NCBI GenBank assembly: GCA_945859605.1
Contig: OX243811.1
Coordinates: 51,096,376 to 51,160,375, forward strand
Direction of reading: 5' to 3'
Origin: Lumbricus rubellus
Lineage: Eukaryota; Annelida; Clitellata; Crassiclitellata; Lumbricidae
DNA: 64,000 nt
Within the stretch, counting starts at the first letter, position 1. Every line of letters begins with the position of its first letter. The translations under genes were made by a program, and so were the position numbers. The notes beneath the pieces are model-generated. The model did no database searches. It was not told where the DNA came from and worked only from the letters and a program-made list of their open reading frames with translations. Shown piece by piece: positions 26,043 to 37,400 of the stretch.

Positions 26043-26768
26043 ATGGGAGAGCAGCAGCAGCAGAACCAGCATCAACTGCAGCATCACCTGCAGCATCAAC
26101 TGCAGCATGCTCCAGTGATTTTCCGACCGTGGGAATCGGATGACGGAGCAGCTGACGGAAGACGATCACTGATTCAGACAAGTCGACGAATGGAGATGAT
26201 TGGAACAGCTTCCAGCGTCCCCTCCGCCTTCACTTCCGCTATTCCATCATTCGCCACATGCATGTCGTCTACGCTATTCGGTCAACCTCATCCACTCGCT
26301 CCGTATTGGATTTCGCCATTCTCTCCACTTTTCGCCTGCAGCATTCCGGAAGCTACATCCACCATGCATTCACCCAACATCGTCGCACATCACAGTAGCA
26401 ATATTAATAGTTCAGGCTGTTCAGCAATGGACAACTTGAAATTGACCAGCAGCGGTTCGTGGTCAGCTACGTCGTTTCATAAATCCAACGCTAGCCAAGG
26501 TCATCGGCAGGTACGTCGAACTGACGCTAATGGACGAAGAACATTGTTTTCCGCTGAGGTCATCGCCGTTCTGAGCAACTGGTACAGGTTGAACATAACG
26601 AATCCGTACCCAACCGATGAGGACCTGTGTCGCCTCAGCAGGGGCTGTGGCCTTACGAAGAGACAGATTCAGAAGTGGATCTCGAATAGGAGAGACAGAA
26701 CGAATAACACGCGTCCAAAATCTTCACGTCAGATCATCAGCTGCTGCAGTCGGATTAACGGACAATGA
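26043..26768 (+). CDS. Divergent TALE-class homeobox protein, single exon, 241 aa
   Basis: Open frame from ATG (26043) to TGA. N-terminus: a Gln/His-rich run (residues 3-21) from CAG/CAT repeats. Middle: Ser/Pro-rich with no recognised domain. C-terminal homeodomain, about residues 162-224: it contains NPYPTDEDL (187-195), which gives the three-residue extension between helices 1 and 2 that defines TALE homeodomains, and helix 3 KWISNRRDR (211-219) with the DNA-contacting Trp and Asn conserved. Unusual: position 49 is Ile, not Phe, and position 50 is Ser. No MEIS, PBC, IRO or other flanking TALE domain is visible, so I do not assign a family. A nuclear DNA-binding regulator is inferred. CAGgtacgt at 26508 resembles a splice site, but the frame runs through it. 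Single-exon TALE genes are known in spiralians (SPILE group); membership is untested. Confidence 0.85.
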   Translation: MGEQQQQNQHQLQHHLQHQLQHAPVIFRPWESDDGAADGRRSLIQTSRRMEMIGTASSVPSAFTSAIPSFATCMSSTLFGQPHPLAPYWISPFSPLFACSIPEATSTMHSPNIVAHHSSNINSSGCSAMDNLKLTSSGSWSATSFHKSNASQGHRQVRRTDANGRRTLFSAEVIAVLSNWYRLNITNPYPTDEDLCRLSRGCGLTKRQIQKWISNRRDRTNNTRPKSSRQIISCCSRINGQ

Positions 26769-27576
26769 TGCAACGAACGCATTAATTATTGTCTCATTAT
26801 TCCGCTTTCGTAAAAGATCCTCAGAACTGTGTAGGCCTATTGTCAGCAACTGTTGTTCTGTAACAATAATAGTCTGATATAGCCTAACAGTTAATAACTG
26901 CACGTTCAATCAGATTTTTACAGCAATAGGCCTAACTATCTTTTCGTACCAGTGGCAGTAGGCTAACAAATTTAGCTGTCTTAATGGGTGACGGTTGCTC
27001 TGAACTTATATACCTCGCCTACTTAATTGCTCCTTGAGTGAAGGCGCCATGGATGTTGGGCGATTATGTGAGGATAATAATTATAGCCGTTCTTATATAG
27101 TTAAATTGTTGCATTATAGGTATAATCCTGTTTAGATTAATCGATCATAATTAGGCCTAATGCATAACCTGCAGGTGTAGACATGCAGTGTAGGCCTAAT
27201 TATATGCTATATATACAGCACAGAATGTGATATACAGTCACTGTCTGCGGGTGATTCACACATAATATACACTGTCTTGAATTTCGTCTTCATTCAAAGA
27301 TTTCAAACATCGACCGTGTTAAATTTTATTCTTCGTTCATCTTCATTTAAAAGAACTGATAAATATTGCGCCATGAGAAGTCTATAGATCAAAGAGTGAC
27401 GTCAGACAAAGACCTAAAGATGGCGTCATCAATAATGAAAAACGTTTCCATGAAAACGCAAGATCGACGTAGCCTACTAATAATTATTTACCGTCACATT
27501 GTCATTTGCATAACAGTTACTATATTAGAATACCAGAGCATTAGGCGGCTTTAGGCCTACAAAACGTTTTAGCTCG

Positions 27577-27582
27577 AATAAA
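27577..27582 (+). promoter_or_regulatory. Candidate polyadenylation signal for the homeobox gene
   Basis: Exact AATAAA about 800 bases after the homeobox stop codon. It is the first plus-strand copy I noticed. Confidence 0.3.
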
Positions 27583-27833
27583 AGTAGCATAAAATATGCT
27601 TATGTCTTAGAGTAACGAACACGCCATTTCTAGGCCTATACAATAGCCTAGGCCATTTAGGCCTATACCGCGCTTTAACAAAAAACAAGTCTTGCACAAG
27701 AGCGCGCTTCACTACAAATCTAGTTATAGCCTAATGCAATGAAAACAAATGAGTTTTAACTTTGATTTAAACTCTGCAATAGACGAGCACTGGCGAATGG
27801 AGGCCTTGAACCTTCCATGTTCCAAAGCCAATT

Positions 27834-28667
27834 GAAGGGCTTGGAGCAATAACAAGGTATGTCGAAAATTATGAATGTTGGGAAATCGACTTCAAAGATT
27901 TAGCCTACCACTTCAAACTGCTGTATCTAAGCCATTTGACAACATATCAACAAGCTGTTTTGAGCAATATGTACCTTACAATTGTCGTTAACGAAATTGG
28001 TACATTATTCAATGCGAAAGATGAAATTATTATTATTATTTTTACATTTTGCTTCATATCGGGTTATTGCAACACGAATACTCAGTCATCAGTATAATTT
28101 TTGGTGCAATAACAGCTTATGTCGACAAAGTGTTTTCTAGCACCTGCAATACCACACATGTCATTTGGAATAAGTGAACATACCTTGTTATTGCACCAAA
28201 CTGTCTCTATTACGCAGTTCGAGAATCGTGCAATAAGATGGTAAGTCACGTACTATAACTGTAGTATTGTCGAGATATAAAATATGCAAAAGCAGTGCAA
28301 TAAGACGTTTTAATGAGTCATAATGACATAACCTGTAGAAATTGTACCGAATTCAAACGAAAGTGGGAGCAATACTATGTCAAATAACCTCATTGTTGCA
28401 CCGGCTCTAATAAAAGTTTGCAAGAAAAGACGCCAATGTATGTTGTCATACCGGGATATTGCAGTAGAGTTATGGTCGAACTCTGCCGGGTGCGCAATAA
28501 CATGTTAAGTCGACATAACATTTTTTGAAAAACAGCGGTCAAAACTATTCAGATCTGTACCAAATTTACAGGGTTTATAGATTACCATATTCCGCACACG
28601 ATGGCATACTGTTTCGCAAGACATATATAGGTATGTCGACATACCTTGTTATTGCTCCAAGCCCTTC
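27834..28667. mobile_element. Inverted-repeat element, 834 bp, with repeated internal words
   Basis: The ends are inverted repeats beginning GAAGGGCTTGGAGCAATAAC and continuing through AAGGTATGTCGA, with AATT outside both ends (27830-27833 and 28668-28671). Inside, diverged forms of GCAATAACANNNTATGTCGACA recur in both orientations, for example near 28108, 28170, 28228, 28300, 28366 and 28495. There is no coding frame. A 4-bp duplication is possible, but CAATTG is itself a palindrome, so the exact ends are uncertain. The superfamily is not recognised. Confidence 0.72.
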
Positions 28668-29545
28668 AATTGAGTCTCGACATTCGGCAACCAGCTTAAT
28701 CTGTAAATTTAGGAGTTCTAAAAAGATCCAAAGTGATAATTCCACTTCGATTCTTTCTAAATTTCTGCGATGTTAAATGTTTTCGGTTTAGAAAGTAGGC
28801 TCAACTTTTCTCTTGCTCGCTCACGCACTCACTCACTAATCAGCTCACTCACCAATGATGCCATGACACTGCGCAAGTTCTGGTGACGTCATCGTATTGT
28901 GCATGGGTGTTCACTGCCGTTTGCAATAATATTTATCCTCAACGCAATAAGGGTAAACGGCTAAGCAGTGAACCGTTTCGTTGTCGGTTTAGTTTGGATT
29001 ATTATTATAATAGAGGACAAGAGGAATAATATTAAGATCATTCGTTCTCTGGTGTAAACTTGGTTCGCAAGAGAGTATTGGTTATCTGGAAGCCATCACA
29101 TATCGAGCACCTACTCAGGTGAAGTTTCTTTTGCGTTGTTTTGGCTACACATTTATAAACAGCGTTCTTGTTGTGCACTATAATTATTAAGCTGCCATTT
29201 ATTGCGAGCCTAACTAAAACTAGAATCTTACGCCGAAGCACTTTACAGTCTAGTTGAAATATGTTTTGAACAACTGGGTTGTTTTTTTAAAGAGCGATAA
29301 ATGATGAAAATTTGGGAATGAAGTCCGAGGTGTATTCCATTCAGTAAGTCCGAATCTCTGAAAGAATGCTGAAATGCACAAAGTCAGATTTCCCGAACAC
29401 AGTTTTACAGAGTGTGTTATCTTGTGTGTGTCACACTTAGAAAACCGATTTCATGGATCCGGTCACAATTCGCTTCAGAGATTCTTGTTTAGGTTATTTG
29501 GGCTGCAATGTATGTATGTATGCAAACTATGCATGAGGACGTATT

Positions 29546-29722
29546 ATAGCGCCCCTTCAAGAATCTACTCAGAGGCGCTCCCAACTGCAGCATGGACACT
29601 GAATCAGAGTTTAACGCTAAAGCGCATGAGCAATTGCAAGTGAAGGACTTGTTCAGGGTCCATACGAGGTGGCTTGAGGTGGATTCGAACCTGCAACCTT
29701 CTGGCTCCAAAGCACTGGACTA
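29546..29722 (-). mobile_element. tRNA-derived SINE, 5'-truncated
   Basis: On the minus strand it reads CAGAAGGTTGCAGGTTCGAATCC (given here as two parts: CAGAAGGTTGCA, GGTTCGAATCC), where the second part is a canonical polymerase III B box. A body with CAAGTCCTTCACTTGC and ATTCAGTGTCCATGCTGC follows. The 3' end is GGGAGCGCCTCTGAGTAG, then CTTGAAGGGGCGCTATA. The A-box part is missing. The second copy at 32102-32308 has both boxes. Confidence 0.8.
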
Positions 29723-31080
29723 TATTGTGCATCAGGCGTATAATTTCGAGCACTAAATAAATAGACAGCCATATTTTGAGTAATAATTAATAAAATCAAT
29801 CAATCAGCCATTTATTGTCATAACAACAAAAATCTCAGGTAAATTTATAAATGAAAAAACCCCAGAAAGTTTGAGATAAATTTTCAGATGTCGTCAACAG
29901 GACAACCCTAAAGGATAAAAAAATTTGCTAATGCAGAGCTGTCCCTTTTTCATGTATGTATTGTAGCTACATTATGGCTAAAATAATTAGCTAAATCAGC
30001 TGATTATAGCATAAACGTCAATTTGATTAAAAATGTATGTAAACCTAACTAACATTGTCTGGACAAAATTGTAGTAAATCAATTGAAACATTGTTCTGCA
30101 GAACCTTCCAGTAGAAAAAAATACAAAAGTGCAAACAAATTATTGCATTTATAACTGAAATATCAACAGTTCTATATGAAAAGCAAGCAATCTGACATTG
30201 TTATTGTATGTGTTCAATAAACAATAGATAATTCTTCAATTTAGCTTTAAGCTGAGCCATGTGCCACATGCCTGAACTAGCGGTCTCCAATTTTATAGTT
30301 ATGCTGCACTTTTGAACTGGCATATTCACTCTCTGAGTCACTCGTAGATAAGCTGTCTAGAAAGTGCATTTTGGCTTACATCATCATTTGTGTAAATGAT
30401 TTTTTTGGCAAAATACAGATACTAAACAAATGCTAAAATTTTGTGTTATTTAAATATGTTGTAACCAGTGCTGTATGCAAGACCTAAAAACTTGATATAA
30501 TCAAGGCAAAATTAAGGAAGTGGGAAGCCAAGATTTTGACTAAGGCAGGGCATGAAACTCGGTTAAAGAAAGACGTGTTAAATCTGAGCTTTGTCACAAT
30601 GACATATAACAAGTAGAGAAAAATTAGCAATTAATAACTTCACATGTGTGTGCGTGCTAGTTTCTTTGCTTGATCGTTGAAAACACCATTTCATTGTATG
30701 AATGCATACGGGTAGTTATTCTCAGCCTAGCGTCACTTAAACTTGCCCAAACATATGATTGTGACTTTCTGCTTTTTTGCTGTCTCCGCGGAGAAATTAA
30801 AAGAATCAGATATGGACAGCACATGAAGCTTTCAGATTAGATTTAACAATAAATGTTATTCAGTTTTGAAACAAGTTTTCAGTCATTAATAGACATGACC
30901 ATTAGACTTTTATTTCAATATCAATGAACAGTTTAATATTTTTGATAAATTATGTTGACATTCAACAACAATAATTCAAAGTAAATTGTGATGTGTCGTT
31001 AATAAGATGTAGTTTCTATGATAAATTATGATGAATGAAGTATGGTATTCCGGCAATTTCTTCGACCTCAGCTTCGTAAA

Positions 31081-31240
31081 CTTGAAGGGCTGCTGTATAA
31101 AAGCCTAGAATGAATGAATAAATAAGTTAATCAACATGTCCTTGTTAATATTGTTGATGTTACCAATTTTAACTAGGACATACATGTTGATTGATTTATT
31201 TATAATTCATTCCAAGCTTTTATACAGCAGCCCTTCAGGA
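31081..31240. repeat. Inverted-repeat element, about 160 bp
   Basis: Arms of about 50 bases face each other: left TGAAGGGCTGCTGTATAAAA, right the same inverted, then AGC, AGAATGAAT and AAATAA words. The centre contains CATGTCC in both orientations. No clear target duplication was found. It may be two opposed retroelement tails or a small foldback. Confidence 0.7.
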
Positions 31241-32101
31241 TCAATGTATAATTGTAAGCACCCCGCCTATGCTCGACAAAAGCGAACTGGTCTCAAGTGT
31301 AGATGAAATTTGCATCGCATTCATTGCCATGCAGTAGAGCATGAAAATCTAGAGAGGGAAGTTGTGAAAGTCATGACATTCCTCTGTTGAATTGCATTTG
31401 AAATTTAGCATTTGTATATGCTCAAAACGTTTTATATGCCTGGTCAAGTGAATGCCCACAATAATGATGTGAGATCACCTAATGCTATCGTGTTTTGGGT
31501 CAGATCTAAGACCGATTCAGTTGCTTAACAGATACATGTACTCTACAATATATACTCGCCTCTAAATCTATGTTGTATATGAGCGGCAGATTTATGCCTA
31601 ACTTTGCAACCTACCTCATGAGTCTAGCTGGTTCCTCAGACAAGGAGAAGCCTGCTCTAAACAAAGCTCACCAGATAAAATCATTTATGACTTCATGGCT
31701 AACGGTTCTACTTGGACCAAGATGGTAGGTTGTTCCATTGAATCCATTGGCCAAGACTATTCAGCCACAAGGGCACCTATGGGTAAAGCAAACTTCAATC
31801 CCAAGGCACTGTCCTGTAGACAGCTATGTGTATTGCCTAAAACCACTGAAACTGATGAGGAGAGTAAAAGCCAAAAACACAGTCACCAGCTTGGACCCAT
31901 GAAGCTACTAACTTGTGCCCAATGATATTCCGATATAAATGGACTCATGTAAAGCAGCAAGGTGTTTATAGAGAGCGTGCCGGACATGGATTGTCACAAG
32001 GAATGTGTTTACGGATCAAAACATTGCCCAGTTAACTTTTCTGATGGCATGACAATGACTTCAAATGGCTTGGGCTTAAACTGGCAGGCCTGTGATATTT
32101 G

Positions 32102-32308
32102 TGGGGCGCAGTGGTGTAGTGGGTATGTTCGTTGCCTTGCAGTCGGAGGGTATCTGGTTTGAATCCACCTCAAGCCGTCGCATAGGGAGATTGAGCAAGT
32201 CCTTCACTCACAATTTTTCAAGCACCACGGTGTGAAACTTCCAATTCAGTGTCCACGCTGTAGTCAGGAGCACTTCTGTGTAGAATTCTTGAAGAGGCGC
32301 TACATAGC
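32102..32308 (+). mobile_element. tRNA-derived SINE with A and B boxes
   Basis: The head reads GGGGCGCAGTGGTGTAGTGG, with an A-box-like GGCGCAGTGG, and then GGTTTGAATCC, one base from the consensus B box. The body has GCAAGTCCTTCACTCAC and ATTCAGTGTCCACGCTG. The 3' end is GGAGCACTTCTGTGTAG, then TTCTTGAAGAGGCGCTACA. It is the same family as 29546-29722, opposite strand. SINEs of this type are transcribed by polymerase III and mobilised by a partner LINE. Confidence 0.82.
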
Positions 32309-32409
32309 AAGTGCACAATGCACATACATGCATTGGCTAAAGCTGGTATGCTAGTGATGTAGATATAGATGAAACGGGTTCAGTGGAGGCATCCTGGCTT
32401 GACAAATTA

Positions 32410-32820
32410 GGCGTAAAAAAAATTGTTGTGTTTCCGGTAACCCGACCGACCCATTTTTACAGCCGCGACTCAAATATTTAAAAAAAAAATTTTATTTAAA
32501 AAAATATTGTTTTCACAAAAAAATTTAAATTTTTGTTGTTGTTTTTTTTAAACATTTGTATTGACATAACATAAGAGATGTCAGCAAAATGAAATTAATA
32601 GGACTGTTTCTAGAGTACTTTTAGGTGCAGACAGTCGGGAAATAGGCAGTTTATACTTGCTTAGAACACGTACTTTGTTTCAGCGTGCAAAAAAGACTAG
32701 TGGGGTATACTTTTTCGGATAGTCACTGCATAAAAATATTTTACAAAATAAAAATATTTTCCGACCTACCTACCCAATTTTTTTAGCTCTGTTACCGGAA
32801 ACACAACATTTTTTTAGGCC
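32410..32820. mobile_element. Harbinger-like MITE, copy 2 (411 bp, TTA duplication)
   Basis: Opposite orientation to the copy at 4993-5426, with which it shares most of its length. The ends are GGCGTAAAAAAAATTGTTGT on the left and GGCCTAAAAAAATGTTGTGT read from the right. TTA lies on both sides (32407-32409, 32821-32823). No transposase. Confidence 0.88.
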
Positions 32821-33761
32821 TTAAGTATGTCAATGATGTAAATGGGTGATTGTGCAGTACTTGTGCCATGTGAGTGGATGACAGGGAAGCAAAAGTGGTG
32901 CAAATCACTTTGCGATTTAATGATGAAAAGCAGGAAGTGAAGTCTCTTCTTACCAACGCATTGCGATTTATGATCTTTCTTATTGGGCAAAATGGCAAAA
33001 CTATATTTGTATTGAGACATATATACATAGCAAGTTTTTAATTTCAGATTTTGCTCGATTATCTCATAAACTTATCACCATGGGTGGAGTTTGGTTTTGT
33101 TTGTCTGCTTATGTGCATTTGAATGTTATATTAATGTAAACTTTCATCACCTGGGATCTTTCAGATGTCAATGGCCTAATTTTTTTGTCTGACGACCTTT
33201 TGCCTGTTTCTATTGAGACAGTTGGGGTTGACAATGTGAGTTTTGAGGTGAATGGCCCTTTGTGTTTGAGCAGTGCACGAGTACTTTGACCGACGGTTAG
33301 ATGAGGTGATGTGAACATATTATGAGCAGTCAATGGATGATGCTGGGAAATTCCTTTCACTGCTTTACTTCAATGTGTAACTTTGTATGGTTGGTTTTAT
33401 TTGATGCCTCTGAACAAAGTAATTCATATGATTGGAGGGTTGTTACTTAAAGTATTCAATGACCTTCAATTAGACCAGAATGCTTCTACATTGTTTTCTA
33501 TGTAGGCTAGTCAATGGAGTTAGGTGTAATATATATGGTGCCAATTTAACTAATTATAGAAATAAATAGATTAGCTGAAGATCCTTGCAAGTTGCATGCT
33601 TCTGCTCATATTATATGTGAGCACAGTGTTGTTTCCCAGGTCATGGATCAGACAATTAGCTGCCTATGCCTTAACCCGGTTTTAAGCCTTGACCCAGTTT
33701 TGAGTTGACTGTGCTTCTGAAAATTCGGTTTTTCACATGAATCTGCTCTGTATAACTTTAA

Positions 33762-33835
33762 CACGTTCACCGCCTACACGCCATGTTAAATGACTGAATC
33801 CAGAACGAGTTATCTCGTACTGGGCGGGGAACGTG
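33762..33835. mobile_element. piggyBac-like MITE, 74 bp, flanked by TTAA (copy 1)
   Basis: The ends are CACGTTCACCGCC on the left and GGCGGGGAACGTG on the right (one mismatch), with TTAA immediately outside both (33758-33761, 33836-33839). A TTAA duplication is the piggyBac hallmark. A second copy lies at 54140-54222. This one sits about 175 bases upstream of the acyl-CoA synthetase start codon. Confidence 0.82.
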
Positions 33836-34010
33836 TTAATGATTGTTTTAACAATCATTAAAGAATTAAAACTTCTTTCTGCAAGAGGCTGCTTTCAGTA
33901 ATTTCGTAAATTATTTTGGTCACTGTGTTTGTTGTTATATATTACTAGGGTGCCTAGTCTGAAAGAGAAACAAGTTTGGCATTACCTTTCAATTCAAAGG
34001 TTGACTTATC

Positions 34011-34396
34011 ATGACTACATTGTCGTCTGCTTTAACCGATGACAAAGATCTGAGCATTGCTATGATAAAAGATTACAGATCATCTTCCAGGGACCACCCC
34101 AGCCCAAATGGAGACAGCGGGTAAGATCTCTTCTGCATCAGAAGTTCTTGCAGTCAGTTTTTAATCTTCGTTTTCTGTATTTTATAGATTACACAATGCA
34201 CACATATGCCAGCACTATAACTGTTTATAAATGCCATACATACACATTCAGAATGTTTTCAGCAGCCAGTTATTTAGAGGAGAATGTGTTTATATCCACA
34301 TGAATTCTGAAAGGAACAGTTTGTGAGTGGCCACATGTGGCATACAACTGGCTTTGTTCTCAGAATGATCCACTGCTGGACTCTTGTCATTTTCTT

Positions 34397-34458
<62 letters not shown>

Positions 34459-37400
34459 CAGAGGCACATTTCAGGATCGTTGTGAAATCTGGGATGAGGT
34501 CTGATTTCTCAGACATTCATTTTTTACTTCTAAAATAAAAAATTTAGAAAAATAATTACAACAATTTATATGGTGACATAACACAGCCTTGCCTTTACAA
34601 TGGTGCCTTACAAAGCAGCTTACATGCAGGATTTAAGGTCCTAATTTTGGTCATCAAGTCTCAAATGGGTCTTGCTCCGAAGTATCTGTGTGATCAGATA
34701 CTTCGCCCCCTTTCTGCCACTTCGCTGCGTCCTCTTAGGTCCTCTGATCGGCTTGACCTCTTTGTCCCTCGAGTCAGGACTGCCATGGCGCAATCCAGAT
34801 CATTTGCCTGCATTGGTCCCTCCCTATGGAATGGGCTTCCCCATCAGTTCGCTCTGCCATCCTCTCTGGTAGTGTATCCTTATCTTTCTCTCGTCTAAAA
34901 ACTTGCCTTTTTCTCGGAGTTGAACGCACTGGGAGCGCTTCTGAAAGGCTCTTGCTGCAAGAAGCGCTTTATAAATGGTCAGATAAGATAAGATAAGGAT
35001 AAGCCCTAGCGAACAAGTATGTTTTTGGCAGGATTTAAAAGAGTCTGCTGAGCAAAAATTGTAGACAATATTTAATTGCGTCTGTGTGGTTTTTATTCTG
35101 TACGCTGTGTGCAATTATATTGTGAGCTGCGACATTAGTTGTACAGTATGACTAGAAGGCTGGTGGATGTCATGGTTGTTATGATACATTCACTGTATTC
35201 TACAACCACAGTCCTTTAAGATTGTGTTCTGCGAAATGCTGGCACCATGGTAATGACTGCAATCTGTTTAAACACTGTTCATGTTCAAGTGCCTACAAGA
35301 ATGTGTTGCTCTGGCCTTAAAATTGTGGAGATGCAAAGCATTACATCTTTAGTAGCAGTTTAAAAAATTTCACATGTGCTTTTCACAGAGTTGCTTCTTG
35401 CACTGTTCCTTTACCACTGCCAACCCCAATATTCAGATTTTGGATCTACCCCTTTTGGTGTTAATGTTTTGGCCACAGTTAGAACTGATTGAGTGACAAA
35501 TTATTGTTTCAGTGTTATAGTGGAGTCTGGGAATTCAACGCCCTGTAGCGAGCCTTCTGAAGGAGATGGAAATTACGGTAGAAATGTTATCGCTGGGAAA
35601 AAGAATTCTTCCAACTGTATTCCAAGTAACGGTCCTTTGCCACATAATGGTTTGACAGTTGAACTCGATCATTCAACAAATCAGGGTAAGAAAGTTTTGT
35701 TTGACTGATGCCTTTAAATGATCGCTTTTTCTTCATGCTTCTTCAACATTGGATTTGTGAATTCTAGTTAGCTGGTTAATTAATTAATTAATTAATCTGA
35801 TGGCACATCAGTTTCTGTTGTCATTTGCTTTTCTTTTTACCTAAATCTTAAATTAATGAGCTGCTGTTTTAGGACTTACTGAGTACTTATCTTTTAAGAT
35901 AAAAACATACTTTTATTCCTTGTTGAAGTTTTATTGCTGGAGTGCATGTCATATGGTATGGTCGATGATGCGCAGAGGTTGTACAGGGTGCGGCAAAAAA
36001 AAGACCCCCCCTAAGATTTTTGCCAATATCTTGACCAAAAGTGAGAATTTTGAAATGAAATTTTACAGTCTTAAAGACAATTCATATTTACACCAGATGG
36101 CCAGATTTCATTAAAATATTTCGAACACAACTAAAGTTACACCACTTATACACCATGGTTCAAAAAAAAGTAAGCCAAATTGTTTTTCATATTATCTCCA
36201 ATGCCTGATAACATATCACGCTAAAATTTTCCAAATATTTTGAGAAGTGGACCAAGAATATGATTCCAAAATTTCATTAGATAATGTTGAACGGATAAAA
36301 AGATATGAATATTTAAACTTCATATGCCGAAATTTCAGTTTACAAGCAATTTTCTGTCAGATTCAATAAAATGTTTCCTTATTATCTCCAATGCCGGATG
36401 ATTAATCATTCTAAAATTTTCCAGATATGTAGAGAATTGAACTAACAATATGACCCCAGCAGTATGGTTTGATAATTTAATTAAATAAGATGCTCAAAAT
36501 GTCCCTCTCCTGCTTGCACGCGAGCCTGGAAGCCTGGCGCCATGCATTACGTAACAGCAACCTCGATTATCCTCTGATCCAGGCCATCCCACACTTCCAA
36601 CAAGCTTTGCTTCAGATCTTTATATCATGGATTGTTGTCTGGTAGACTCGGTCTTGCATCACGCTCCACGTTTTATAGTCGACAGAATTAAAATCTGGGC
36701 TGTTCGGAGGCCATTATGTGGGAGAAATGAAGTCTGACGTCTCTCTTGTCAGCATTTCGGTGGTTTCCTTGGCTCTGTGAACTGGCGCTGTTTTGTTGAA
36801 AAACAAAGCTGTCTTCTGGGACTAGATTTCTGATTACAGATAGAAGATGTTGTGACAGCAGAACATCGCGATAATAGGCTCCATCCTAAGTTTTACTGCA
36901 GTATCAATGAAGACTAAATGGGAACGGCCAAGCGTCGAAACCGCAACGGACGCCATAACAAACTTGCTGAAAACTGAAATTTCGGGTGGTGAAGTTGAAA
37001 TATCCATATCTTTTTATCCCTTCAAAATTATGACATGATATTTGGCAATCTTATTCCTGGTTCAATTCCCTAAATATTGGTTAAAGGTTTTTATGATTGC
37101 TCATCAGACATCAGAGATGTAAGAAAAACAGTTTGGCTTACTTTTTTTATTGAATCTGACAGAAAAATTGCTTGTAAACTGAAATTTCGGTATATGAAGT
37201 TTAAAAATTCACATATTTTTATCCGTTCAACTTTACCTCATAAAATTTTGGAATCATATTCTTAGTCCACTTCTCTAAATATTTGGATAATTGTAGCTTG
37301 ATATGTCATCAGGTATTAGAGATATATGCAAAACAATTTGGCTTATTTTTTTTTGAACCACGGTGTAGTAAGGTCACCCACCGTTTTTTGACTATTCAAA

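Larger units (their letters stand above)
22909..27665. other. Cluster of the palindromic octamer TAGGCCTA around the homeobox gene
   Basis: Exact copies seen at 22909, 23302, 23812, 23828, 24634, 25057-25164 (at 25157), 25584, 25892, 26832, 26927, 27152, 27191, 27552, 27631 and 27658. An 8-mer is expected about once per 65 kb by chance. I found none in 1-21 kb and only a few elsewhere (three inside the element at 38932-40150, one near 55323). No role is known to me; it could be a binding site, a repeat seed or a base-composition quirk. Confidence 0.6.

Noticed and set aside
29785..29830. AATC tract followed by TTTATTGTCATAAC as the tail of a minus-strand LINE
   Set aside because: The tract is short (about three units) and no LINE-like coding or shared 3' sequence was recognised beyond it.
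32095..32165. Stand-alone tRNA gene
   Set aside because: The A and B boxes are present, but the sequence does not close an acceptor stem and runs into the SINE body. It is the head of a SINE.
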